A stretch of DNA of 64,000 bases from Panulirus ornatus. Taxonomy: Eukaryota > Arthropoda > Malacostraca > Decapoda > Palinuridae. The position numbers and the translations under genes are program-made. The notes under the pieces are model-generated. The model searched no databases. It was not told the DNA's origin and saw nothing but the letters and a program-made list of their open reading frames with translations. Where the stretch lies: NCBI RefSeq assembly GCF_036320965.1, contig NC_092242.1:65578520-65642519 (forward strand), in the 5' to 3' direction. This document shows positions 1 through 11,800 of the stretch, piece after piece (positions within the stretch are counted from its first letter, which is position 1; each line of letters begins with the position of its first letter).

Positions 1-107
1 AGCAGTTTTGCTACGGCTCGGGCAACCTTCATATTACAGCCACCAAGAAGAAAGAAAGAGAAAATAGATGTTCCAAAAAGAGAGAGAAAAAAGGTTTCTT
101 CTTCCTC

Positions 108-110
<3 letters not shown>

Positions 111-170
<60 letters not shown>
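111..170. repeat. (CT)n microsatellite
   Basis: Near-perfect CT dinucleotide tract of about 60 bases. Confidence 0.97.
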
Positions 171-174
<4 letters not shown>

Positions 175-261
175 TTCCCTTCGTTCTTACGTCACTAAAA
201 CTTTCCTATGGCTTGTGCCTATGAGCATGGCTTCTATATTATACTTTGCTTACTGTGAAAT

Positions 262-265
<4 letters not shown>

Positions 266-344
<79 letters not shown>

Positions 345-350
345 TATATA
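266..350. repeat. (TA)n microsatellite
   Basis: TA dinucleotide tract of about 85 bases with one CA interruption near the 3' end. Confidence 0.97.
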
Positions 351-547
351 GATGCAGTTTGGTGAATGGTAAGGCCGAGCCATTCTCTCGGCCCCCACTT
401 ACCCAAAATGGCTTATACCTGCTCGTAAAATCCCTCATTCTACTTATCATCCTAATGATTACCTACGATAAGGTCTACAGTGTATATGTATATTACTGCG
501 AAACTCTTATTACACACAGTTCTCCCTCCAAATTCACATGTCACGTA

Positions 548-627
<80 letters not shown>
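548..627. repeat. Compound (TG)n(TA)n microsatellite
   Basis: A short TG run leads into about 70 bases of TA. Confidence 0.97.
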
Positions 628-629
<2 letters not shown>

Positions 630-792
630 TATCTTAAGCAAGGGTACTCCCTGATATTTAAGGAGAGGTTTTCTTGTGGTATTAAGGAGGATGGAATGGC
701 TTAGTTGGGCTCGAGAGTGATCCGGAGATGCTGGACACGTAGGATACATATCCTTATTCCTTTTTTTTATTTTTTTGGCCCAAAACCAATAA

Positions 793-794
<2 letters not shown>

Positions 795-871
<77 letters not shown>
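795..871. repeat. (GA)n microsatellite
   Basis: GA tract with a single AA interruption. Confidence 0.97.
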
Positions 872-1332
872 TGCCGGGGTGGGATTAAGGAAAATATAAA
901 GTGAACAAATGGTTATAGCGGATTGCCTCGTACTCGCTCTTGTAAGTGAGACCTCGTCTCCATCCCTGCCACCCACTCCTCCTCCTCTTCTCTATAGATA
1001 CGACAGACGTTGGCTCTTTTCCTAAAGGACGGACTCTGATTTTGAAGCAATGAGAGGTGGTCTCAACTGCCTCTCCCTTCCACCCCCACACCCACAAGTT
1101 GAGTCTAAAAGATTTTTTATATATTTTCCTTTTACTACAGTATTACTTAACTGTGGCTGGAAGTATCGGGTGGAGGGGGAGGGGGTGTGTCTTTACGAGC
1201 AATGACCCACCCTGATAACCCACTTAGAATCGAGTGGTTGGCGCGAGGGAAAACACGAGAGTCGTAACAAATAGCGACAAGTACAGGAGAAGTACACGAC
1301 AAATGTACACTGATTACAGCCACGACGACATT

Positions 1333-1334
<2 letters not shown>

Positions 1335-1390
<56 letters not shown>
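1335..1390. repeat. (TA)n microsatellite
   Basis: Uninterrupted alternating AT tract. Confidence 0.97.
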
Positions 1391-1391
<1 letters not shown>

Positions 1392-1814
1392 CAGGTTGTC
1401 TTTAAAACATGATACGGATGGTTCAGTGGCAGCTTGTTCGTCTGTATTTTCCATTTTATTTGCTCACTCAGCGCGCCGTTAGGGAGGCAATTTCCCCCAG
1501 GGTGAGCTGGGTTGGTAGCAGGGGAGAGGCTTTTCCCCCAGTAGCAGGGGGTGCTGCTTACGACAGGGGTAAAGCTAGGGTGAAGGTTCAGGGCTAGGGG
1601 CTATATCAGGCAGTATTTGGGCTAGATTTAGTATCAGGGGCAGGATTAGGGACAGGCGTTTAGAGTTAGAGTCAGGGACAAGTGCCTAGGGTGAGAGCTA
1701 GGAGCTAAGGGTGTGCGTCAGTGCTAGCGCCAAGGGATAGAGCCGGGTGTTAAGAGCTAGGACCAGTGCTAGGCATAGAGCCTAGGGGTCAGTGTTAAGG
1801 ACTGCTATTAATAA

Positions 1815-1960
1815 AGCAATGCCTCTGTGCCACTTTCACTCAGCCACACGGCGCACTGAGACCTGGGCAATGCTTCTGTGCCACACTCTCCCTCTGCCTC
1901 CCCGACGGTACAGGGAGGCAGGCCTGAGCGATGCGTCTGTGCCACACTCCCTCAGCGGCC
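1815..1960 (+). repeat. Degenerate 50-60 bp tandem repeat, three copies
   Basis: GCAATGCCTCTGTGCCAC and variants start at about 1815, 1867 and 1928, each followed by a C-rich segment. GC-rich relative to the surroundings. Confidence 0.65.
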
Positions 1961-2529
1961 CGACCGCCTAGCTACGCCGTTCCAATTGCTTTTATAGCCG
2001 ACCCGTTTTTGCCTGAGTGAGCTTACCGCTTGGCTAAATGGAGGGGATACGTTGGGGGGGTAGTGATGATCCATGGGGTGAGCAGAGGGTGGATGGTCGT
2101 GGAAAGTACGTAGCACAGGAGAACCCTGTGTTACACAGAAGATATGCTGGACCTTATTCGATAATAGCTTAAACCCCAGCAGTACCGATAAGATAAGGAG
2201 CCTTTTAAGGAAGCTGGCTCGAACGACTTAGAAATGATATATAGAATATAGAAGGTGCTGGGGCAAGACTAAGACAAAGTCTCGGCCACGAAGAGCTGAT
2301 GCGTTGGGCAGGACGCAGCTGAATTAAGATGTTAACCCAGATATAAAGATGTGGGTGAGGAGGAGGAGGAGGAGGAGTTAACACATCGAAATGAGGCAAG
2401 AATGGGGAAAAAAAAAGATGAATGTCCGAAAGAAAATGGTGAATAGGTGTATGAAGGTGAATGATGGAGTTTACGAAACGTAGGATATTGTGGGCAGGAA
2501 GGGGACGTGTATGGGGTTAAGTGGGAAGG

Positions 2530-2660
2530 GGAAGATATCAGACGACCTGGTGGTCTGTGGCGAGGTGACCTGCTGGAGGACAGAGAGCAGTAGACCTGAA
2601 TGGTCTGTGACGAGGTGACCTGCTGGAGGAAAGCAGTAGACCTGATGGTCTGTGACGAGG
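2530..2660 (+). repeat. Tandem repeat of about 55 bp, 2-3 copies
   Basis: The block TGGTCTGTGACGAGGTGACC followed by TGCTGGAGGA and AGCAGTAGACCTG occurs two to three times with small indels. Confidence 0.7.
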
Positions 2661-2750
2661 TTTTCTGATGGAGGACAGCCATTGCACTCTGTCTTCCTGG
2701 TCAATAACGACCGCGAGAGGATAGGAAAGATGCCACTTATGAGAGCCACA

Positions 2751-2753
<3 letters not shown>

Positions 2754-2801
<48 letters not shown>
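2754..2801. repeat. (CA)n microsatellite
   Basis: Uninterrupted CA tract. Confidence 0.97.
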
Positions 2802-2803
<2 letters not shown>

Positions 2804-3645
2804 TCACAGTACAAGAACAGTGGATGACTGGAATGAAATGAAAGATAAGAATGTGACTGCAGACATCATGAGGCAGAAGGATAGAAAATCGTACGAGAGT
2901 AGAGAAAGTTCCAAAGATGGGGGGACGACCCACGAGTGTAGAAATACTCTCCCTCGTACAAACCAGGCAGTTACACAAACTGTTGTGTAGATAATAAGGA
3001 ATAAAAAGCTGTTAAGCAGGACCCTTCAACGATACTGTAGTTAACTGTAAACAAGACCCAACCCTCAAACCACCCCTTTTTTCGGCTCTGGGTAAAAGGG
3101 GGGGAAAGGAGGCGCTTGAATGGTACACGTTCTACCACACAGGATTAATGCGACAGTGTGGTTTAAGGGAATATTTGTGGCGCCTCGTAAAGCACGGAGT
3201 GTTGGGCGAGATAAGGAGGGTCATGTGTCATCGTCTTGGACCCCCTCGTGGTCAAGTCTCGTACCACCAGCTTCATGAACACTTGTTGAAGATAATATGT
3301 CCAGAAGCGGTCGGTTCCCAAGACCAGCCCTTCCTGGTTGTGATCTCTCTCTTTTGTTTCAAAACTGAGAGATAAAGTATTCAAACACTTCTATACATGA
3401 AATAATGATGGAAAAAAATATCTTAATGCTTTCAGTCACCGGTACATACACAGTAATACGATGCAAAGGAACAGAAATATTTCAAAAAATGACTTCATTC
3501 AACAGCTTAATTTGGTGTCATTAAGAGGATTAGACCTTAGTTTAACACCAGATTTGTATTCCGCACGAAAATACTTCTTATAATGAGTCTTTCAAGAAAA
3601 CCTTATTTTCTCAGAAAAAATACCCAAAATTGAAGGTAATAGTTA

Positions 3646-4028
3646 CAGTGGCGTATCTAGAGTGTGGCAGGTAGGGCAGGTGCCCTGGGCGTCACTTGAA
3701 GGGGGACGCCACTCAACAGATTTGTTTTTTGACCTATGCTACCTGATTAACATTTTTAACGGTTTGGTTTTGTGAGATGAAAAAGAAACTCGCCTACTTT
3801 TCAACTATAATAATATTTTGCTACTATCAGTTGCATTACCGCTTCTACGTTACAATTTTGATGAAATTTGAGAGTTTTTATGAATTTAAGTTTGGCCTAA
3901 CTCTTCAACAGTTTTTAATTACACTGTATATATTTTTATAAACATTCACTGAATGTACATTTATCATCAAGCCATGGGCGCAATTTCAGTGCTTGCCATA
4001 GGCGCTATTTCCCTTAGATACGCCCCTG
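3646..4028. mobile_element. hAT-like non-autonomous DNA transposon (MITE)
   Basis: The left end reads CAGTGGCGTATCTAG and the right end, reverse complemented, reads CAGGGGCGTATCTAA: terminal inverted repeats of about 15 bp with few mismatches. The CAG(N)GGCG start is typical of many hAT-type elements. The length of 383 bp and lack of any transposase ORF make it non-autonomous. No clear 8 bp target-site duplication is visible, so one end may have decayed. Confidence 0.55.
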
Positions 4029-4074
4029 GTGAGGGGGATATTTTGATGTTATATCTGTCGAGGAAACATGCAAG

Positions 4075-4076
<2 letters not shown>

Positions 4077-4144
<68 letters not shown>
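4077..4144. repeat. (CT)n microsatellite
   Basis: Uninterrupted CT tract just downstream of the hAT-like element. Confidence 0.97.
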
Positions 4145-4145
<1 letters not shown>

Positions 4146-5008
4146 AAACTGGCTATTGTGAGGTCTGTGTACGACTCAGTTATGATCATTTTGTTCACTG
4201 GAGGACGCAACCTACATTGAGATCCAAACCTCCTTCAGATATTTTCTCCTGACGGAGTGAGACCTTGCTGCTGCTGCAGCAGCTGTTAAGAGTCACTGTT
4301 GACTGACCCTGGGAGGCTTTGTTGGGTGGGGAAAACCAGGTTTATACACCGTCCACAAGCTTTCCCAAAGGAAATATTCAGGTGAGTTTTTTTTTTTTTT
4401 TTTCTAGGGGAACTTTCTCGTCCATTTTCATCTTCTACGACGTCTTGATGCATGTAGCACAGTGGCCTTGAGTCGACGTCTTGATGCTTTGAGCAGAGTC
4501 ATAGACAGCCTTCGAGTTTCTCCGGGTCTTGTGCTTCGTCCCTCGTTTGTAGTCAGAGAAGCTTTTCTGTGCCGGGTGAGGCGGAGGTTAATGAACACAT
4601 CATCCACCATCAAATTCATCTCTTGATCTGCACTGTCTTGAAGTGGTAAGGCGCCTCCTACATCATTCCCTACGATGGAACCGTCTGTTATTAGTAAATC
4701 TAAGTATTTCTCAATCGACATCAAGTCCTTTGTACTTTTTTTTTTTTTTTTTCATTTCTAGATGTAGTTCTCTCATTCTTCTTCATCTTCTAAGAATCAT
4801 TCTCTGTTATGTCAGCACCTTAGTGCAGTGTGTACAGGTCCCTCATTCGTAGGTGAAGACACATACAACCAGATGCAGCTTCAAGCTCAAGTTGGAATAG
4901 ATTTATTCTCTGTAGAAATAGGACACCCATCCACAACACAGAAAAGTGCCTCCATTACAATGACAATAGTGCCAGTTCCAAAAGCCTTTGTACATATAGA
5001 CCACGTAG

Positions 5009-5010
<2 letters not shown>

Positions 5011-5076
<66 letters not shown>
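5011..5076. repeat. (TA)n microsatellite
   Basis: Uninterrupted AT tract. Confidence 0.97.
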
Positions 5077-5078
<2 letters not shown>

Positions 5079-5968
5079 ACAGCTCTTTCCTTCACCACAC
5101 CACAGAAAAAAGGCGTACCACACTCTTGTTTTCCTCATGTCCTTTGTCTTGACCATAACAAGACGGTTCTGTGGTAAGAAGACCTTCACCAGCGGAAATC
5201 CTCCTCATTCCCCGGCTGCCACAACCGTTCTTGTTGCACCAGCAGGAGGCTCCTCCTCCTCCTCCTCCTGAGGGAAGAAGAGGGGTGGAAAAAAAAGAGA
5301 AATGCTCTCTCGGGAAAGAAACCAAATCCCCCTTCCTTCCTTCCTATCTTGCTCTCTTTTTTGTCTCTTTGATTCAAAAACACTTCGAAGCTTGTTTGCT
5401 TTCCTTCCTCTTACCAAACCATACACTTTAGATTATCAGATTAATTCATTTCGAGATCATTGATCTAGAAAGTGTTTACAAAGTACGAGGGCATCTGTGA
5501 GGTCTTCCTTTGTGGCCTGTATGTTTTGCTCTCATCAAAGTGACATATTACTCCTTTTTTTTGTCATATATGACAGAGGACTACACCCACGGGGAGAAAA
5601 GTCGTGATTGAGGCTAAGGCATAAGGGAAAAAAAGTAGAGGCACACAAGGTGGAGAGAATATGAGGTAAAAAAAAGTGAAAGGTGGAAAACGCCGATATT
5701 CACGATTGAATGAAGTAATGTCTGCCTCCCTCACTATGACCCACCATCATGGTCACCAGATAACTATCAAAATCATCCTCATGAAACCCCCCTCATAAAC
5801 CTTGATCCTCACCTCACCCTCGACCAAACGCATTTTCGCTCCACCCTCAACTGACGAAGGCTTCACTCCACCCTCAACACCACTGGTCTTTGACCTGACC
5901 TCTTGAGGGTTAGGTCAAAAGCAGTCCTCACTTCAATACATCCTCGACACCACTGACACTGCTGCTTG

Positions 5969-6245
5969 TAGGAAGAGAAAAGAGGAAGAAGGAGGGAAGA
6001 TAGAAGAAGAAGAAAAAGAAGAAGAAGGAGGAGGACGAGGACGAGGAGGAGGATAAAGAAGAGGAGGAGGAGGAAGAGGAGAAGGAGGTGAATAAAGCAC
6101 AAGAAAAAGAAGAGGAAGATGATGTACATTAAGATGTACAGAAAGACAAAATAAGATGAGGATGATGATGATGATGATGATGATGAAGGTAAAGATGAAT
6201 AAGTACAAGCACAAGAACAAGATGAAAAAAAAAGAAGAGAGAAGA
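5969..6245 (+). repeat. Long purine-rich (GAA/GGA/GAT) tract
   Basis: More than 200 bases are almost entirely A and G on the plus strand, including GGAGGAGGA blocks and a GAT trinucleotide run near 6157-6185. Such tracts can form triplex structures. The opposite strand yields meaningless Leu/Ser/Phe-rich frames. Confidence 0.85.
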
Positions 6246-6367
6246 AAATTAAGATCAGAGTAAGGGAAAAATATCACATCACCCTTCCTATGTTTAGATA
6301 AGGATGGTGATAGGTTAAAAGTCTCTTGGGGGGGAAACTCACCGACTTGTGCTTTCTTGATGTCGGG

Positions 6368-6369
<2 letters not shown>

Positions 6370-6416
<47 letters not shown>
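6370..6416. repeat. (GA)n microsatellite
   Basis: Uninterrupted AG tract. Confidence 0.97.
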
Positions 6417-6418
<2 letters not shown>

Positions 6419-7293
6419 ACGCAACACTAACCGTCCTATATAGGGCGTAAAACTTTTATTTATCGTTGTGGGATGTAAAACTTTAGATGGGACTGTTTCA
6501 ATTTGTCATTCATCAGTGACACTAGTCTCATCTCGCGCCACAAATCACCTAGTAGGTAATGACCGTAAAATGCCACTCGTCTCTAAGGGCCGTTGGCGTA
6601 TTAAGTAAAGTGGTCCCGGAAGATGAGCAACAATTCCGTAACAACTTCGTTCAAGTGGTTTAATATCGGTAATCAAATACGAACAGTGGAGGAAAATATA
6701 AGGTCTCAATTCATTACGAAAATAAGCACACGACGAATGATATTTTAACTCTCTTTTGTCACAAATTTGTTTTCTTTAATAAGACGGCAAACTTATAATG
6801 TGTAGACGTTTATAATCGGGGGAAAAAATGAGGAACTGGTAACCTGTCTACTGGGAAGGGCCGACGCCACGAACGTGTCCGAGTATTTCTAAAAGACTTT
6901 CATAATTTTTCTCATCCCAATTACGGATGACTAGACGTATTTCCCCCCTTACCTTGGATCATCACAATGCACTAGATACATCACTACAACTATATCATCT
7001 CTAGAAATCACACAGAACGATAGATTCTTAGGAGGATATATATAACTTGAGGTGACTCCGACATCCCACGCTGTCTACAGCCGAGGTTCGAGTTCGCCAG
7101 CCTCGTACAGCGCCCTACGTCGTCGCTTGCCCGTTACGCTACATTCTCCTGTACGAGAGACACTGTGTATATGTCTAGTTCCTATAGGATGACATTCACT
7201 CTCTCTCTCTCTCGTCCCCAAATTGCACCTGCTTATTACATATCATTCCCTTTACAAATGTTCTGTGATTCAGAACAGCATAGTTTGCGGCTG

Positions 7294-7294
<1 letters not shown>

Positions 7295-7344
<50 letters not shown>
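7295..7344. repeat. (TA)n microsatellite
   Basis: Uninterrupted TA tract. Confidence 0.97.
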
Positions 7345-7346
<2 letters not shown>

Positions 7347-8179
7347 CTTTGACGCGTTCACACTGTGGAGCGTAAGGTAGCCAAGCAAAATGAACCCGTT
7401 GATAACTCGCAGAGACGTAGTGTTTGCACAAGCGAATTACGCCTATTAACCGGAGATACGGGGATGATAGAGGCAGAAATGAATGAATAAAAACAACTGC
7501 TTCGTTCCCAGGGCTGTCGTAAAGCATCTGTATTCTCTGTGATTTCAGTCCAGATTGGTAAAATCTCATAGGAAAACAATGGTAGGGCAATGGTATAAGG
7601 GAGTGTTGCTATGCGTTATTTATATATATACACCCGAACTCCCCTTCTGGGTTATAGCCTCGAAAACAGTAGCCCAAATAGCCTTCCATATAGTCCAGGC
7701 GACTGGACTGTACTGTACATGTACACGCTGTCTGTCGCCATGTTCATTCAGTTATGTAGACCATATGGCATATTTTAGGCGAGACATCGTGGGTGTTCTA
7801 TGAGCACGTCCATTTTACGACTGAATCCAATTTTGGGTTGTGAATCACTCCCATTTTGAGTTGTGAGTCAGTTGTGAGTCACCCACTCGTTCCTCTGCCG
7901 CATGACAAGGGGCTGGGTTGTCTTTAAGCTGACTAGGGAATGGAAGCCAGTCAGGTCCTCCTCCTCACACTTATATAAGGGGAAGAGAAGGGGACAAAAA
8001 AAGAAAATAAATAATAATGAATTATTTACGAAGCGGTAAGTTCTTCTCTAAAGTGTAGAGTCACACAGAGTAGGTCTTGGTGGGAGGGGAGGGTTTCAGA
8101 CAGAATCTGTTCTAACCACCATTTACCGTACGTCACACATCTGCTGCATTTCAGGTTATACCTTCACAGAGGTGGCTAG

Positions 8180-8204
8180 GAGAGAGAGAGAGAGAGAGAG
8201 AGAG
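8180..8204. repeat. (GA)n microsatellite
   Basis: Short GA tract, 110 bases before a longer CT tract of opposite strand sense, giving a potential GA/CT inverted pair. Confidence 0.95.
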
Positions 8205-8313
8205 GACTGTATTGCAACACCCTTTCCTCCTCACCCCCGCCACGGGGCTATTTGGGTAGGTTGGTTTGGTTGGCTATCTAGACATTTTAAGTAACGGTGA
8301 GAGGAGATTATGC

Positions 8314-8315
<2 letters not shown>

Positions 8316-8383
<68 letters not shown>
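8316..8383. repeat. (CT)n microsatellite
   Basis: Uninterrupted CT tract. Confidence 0.97.
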
Positions 8384-8387
<4 letters not shown>

Positions 8388-8787
8388 GACTCAGTATGAG
8401 AGGCGGTATCAAGCGCTTGCACCCTAGTGAATATTAAGTGTAATGCGCGTGGTTAGAAAAAGGTGCATTTGGTGATGCCTCGGAAGTGGTTTATCTTTTG
8501 AGCTGAAATACGTTAAAATATGCCCAACGCGACAGCTACTGACCACGTAGAGTTTTCACGAATATGCAACTCATACTCTAAGGGCGAAATAGTATATAAT
8601 GACCGTACAATCAGCTCATACGGAAAGAAAAGGAAAAAAAGATTGTAGCTACAGCCAAACTGGTATAATTCTCGAGACTAGCGTTTGTCTCGTTACCCGC
8701 CAGGCCTGGCGTGTGGTTCCCGACCCGACCCGTCAATTGTAGATGGCGCCTCGATCGTGAAGTTCAGTTACCCATATGCACAGACAG

Positions 8788-8884
8788 TCAGTCGTTCGTT
8801 GGATACTGTGGGCAGCGAACGATCTTGGCCTCCGACTAACAGAACCGTCTCCCGGCGGTACTAGGCATCATCTATGAACAACCA
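8788..8884 (+). promoter_or_regulatory. Speculative initiator and 5' non-coding exon for the array
   Basis: TCAGTC at 8788-8793 matches the arthropod initiator consensus, and about 95 bases downstream CAC/GTAAGA offers a splice donor at 8884. Gene A exon 1 needs an upstream non-coding exon because it begins with a splice acceptor. No DPE of canonical form or TATA box was seen. This is inference from two short motifs and could be chance. Confidence 0.2.
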
Positions 8885-11800
8885 CGTAAGAAATTGCAAG
8901 TTGTTTTTCGTCGATATTTTAGATTATTAGACTTAGAAAAGTCTTATTGTTGATAAAACTGCGGAGGGGAATAGTTTACGTCATTCTTGGTACGCCTGAA
9001 ACCGCACAGCAATCTGCTGGTAACCATTATGTAACACATTCGTTAGTTTAAACATTTTCGAACATCTTGTTGACTGTGGCATAATGTATATTGCCTTTTA
9101 AGTGTTTATTTGTGGAAATATTAGCGGTATCATTAGTTATTACTTTAAATGAGGTTTTGTTTTTGTTTATCCGTGAAGCTTGCTTCGATATGCCAGTAGA
9201 CCCGGTAGAATACGAAAACGGTAGTGGTAATAGCGTAATGCCAATTTGTGTTAGGAGTTTGTACGTGTACTACATATATTTCAAAAACCCATACGTTTAA
9301 GAATCTCTCCCAAGAATTATACCGCCGTAAAACGACAGGCTTTTAGAAAAAGGACTTGGAAAATTTCGTCTTGTGTAGAGGCACGAACGAAGCATTTTGA
9401 GAGGAAGTATGGCGTCAAACGGTAAACCCCACCCATACATACAAATGCCACACAGTGCCGGTTTTCGGCGAAAGTTTCGCCTTAACGTATTTTATTTCAT
9501 TAGGTTAAGATCCCTTGTGTAAGCAGGGACTAAATAAGCTTTACGATATTTGATGTAATGACACCTCTACCACTGGCGAAGATTACTGTCCAAGAAATCT
9601 ATTCATCTACCAAATTGCAGTACTTCAACAATACCCTGTATCAGATAAGGTCATAACGACCGAATTACTGTGATACTTGATACCCACGGATGATACAGGA
9701 AACAATATATAAACTCTGGTGATAAACTTGGCAACAATGCGTCGTTCTTGTAGTACGAACTAGTCCAACAATAAAATGCCCCATCTCTCCCTCTTCGGAC
9801 AACGCACACCCCGACTCTTCTAAACATAGTATCTCCATTTTCCTCTTTAATCCTTGACATCATACACATTTTGCTTTATTTAATCCTTACTCTTAAGTAT
9901 TTTTTTTTTTTTTTTTTGTTTGGATTGATCATTATCGACCATCTCTGAAATGCCTGTAACCTACCCACAAATGTATTATCAAAATTCAGACCACTGGATG
10001 ACGTCCCTTCGAGGCATGTGTGTATCTTTTGATAACCGACGTTAGTATTATCCATATTAAAAGTTTTTCTCATTAAACTTGACGCACTTTCGGTTAACTC
10101 CTTAATGTCGTTGAACTTTGAAGTTCATGTCTCTTGCTTATTTCTAAATCATATCCCTGTCAAGATGTCGGGAGTTCATTTAGTGTCGTTGATCGTGGTC
10201 ATTGCGTATAATGATAATGGCAAGTTTTTTGTTTTTTAACCGACTGAAACATGGAAAATGGATGCGTTCATTACCAGGGGGGAGCAGGAGAAAGTAGGTG
10301 GTATTGTATAGACGATTACGTACACAATTTCCGATATGGAGGTCATGTAATCTAATGATCGTTTATTTTCAAGGTTCGAGGTTGTTCCGCTTCAAGACTG
10401 CAGTTCGGAAACGAGCGATCTCGGATGGGAGGAGGCGATGGTGGCGCGGATGACAGAATCATGCCAAACTGTTGGATGAGGTCCACGTGATCGCTGGAGG
10501 GAGAGTGAGTGAGTTTGAAGGATCAGTTCTTTTGATAGGTTGTGTAAGCCAACAAAGATAAAGTTGCTTGGCCCTTCATTGCATCTTGTGGAGGAAACCC
10601 TACTCGCTGGCGTATTAATGACTTTCTGGGGGACCCATTTGGCCCAAACTATTCTTGGAATGGGAGGAGGGGCATCTTTAGCCCCACCCCCTCCCCATTT
10701 TCCCTTTAAAACGATCGGGCCCGAGGTCATTTTAAGTTAAAGGAATGAAAGTCGTGAAGGATCGTTTTTGAGCTTTGGGTATCCAGGTGTCTCGAGTCTT
10801 ACGAGAGTGAAGGAAGGAAAGATGAGATGATGGTACTGACGTGTTCCTCCCAGCTTAGTCGGTCGTCTAGAAACCTGATAGACTGGACAGCCTGGAGGGG
10901 ACGGGGTTCCTGGTGGACTGGACAGCCTGGAGGGGACAGGGTGTTGGGGTCTAGTGAGACAGTAGGAGGGGTGCGAGCTGATGTACCATGTCAATGCGTT
11001 CTGTTAATGTGACGGCGACGTAGTCGACAGTGGCTGGGGTTATAGAGGTTGATGTAGGTGTTTTGTATGGCAGTGTCACTGTATTTGAAGAAAAAAAATT
11101 AAGGTGAGAGCCCAATAGTCTTTAGTCTATTGGCCTTAAGTAGCTACGTGTGTGGGGACGTTGTGTGTGTGTGTGTTAGATCGTAGTAGCTAGGGTGATC
11201 AGCACTTTTCCCCCACCTCTCCCTCTCTGTGGGTCACGCTCTAGGGACTAATAAACTTTTATGGCAACTTGACCCGCTTCCAGGCAACTGTGAGAATATT
11301 GCATGAGCTCCGACAGTGACCAGAATACCAGACCATGTAGGTTAGGTTACCTGCAGTTTCCTAGTAAGCTTCGAGACGGGGTATGTATATATATATGCCA
11401 CCGAAGTATATTTGCACCGTGAAAGCTATCCTCCTGTAGTTGATTTCGCTTCCGAGACTGTTATATTACATTGTGTGTACACAACACACACAATCTTCAA
11501 CACGTGTAATATCCGGCACCAAGTGAATTTCTCTCAAACCTCCATCCCACCTATACCAGCTCGTCCCGTCATTTTAACAATCTACAAAGTTAAAACTTCT
11601 TAATAACATTTAAGTAATCGCTTTAAAAAAGAACAGAGTTAAATTAAGCATGTAAAAGGTTAAATTAAGCGCGCTTGTGTGTGTGTGTGTGTGTGTGTGG
11701 ATGTTGTGGTAACTTGGAAAGTTGAGGAGTTGCCTGTGTGGAGAAGTCTGGGGCAAAGCGGGTCAGCTGGAACCTTGATTCAGTCGTTGGTCGTCGACGC

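Larger units (their letters stand above)
1..3645. other. Gene-free, microsatellite-rich stretch
   Basis: No coding sequence is supported. Open frames here are translations of simple repeats: (CT)n 111-170, (TA)n 266-350, (TG)n(TA)n 548-627, (GA)n 795-871, (TA)n 1335-1390, (CA)n 2754-2801. Two degenerate longer tandem repeats lie at 1815-1960 and 2530-2660. Confidence 0.7.
4145..8787. other. Gene-free stretch with several microsatellites
   Basis: No gene is supported. It holds (TA)n at 5011-5076, a purine-rich tract, (GA)n at 6370-6416 and 8180-8204, (TA)n at 7295-7344 and (CT)n at 8316-8383. Other sequence looks unique and AT-balanced. Confidence 0.6.

Noticed and set aside
68..637. Long open frame of Ser-Leu and Ile-Tyr dipeptides
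   Set aside because: It is a translation of (CT)n and (TA)n tracts; the same applies to Arg-Glu, Thr-His and Cys-Val frames elsewhere.
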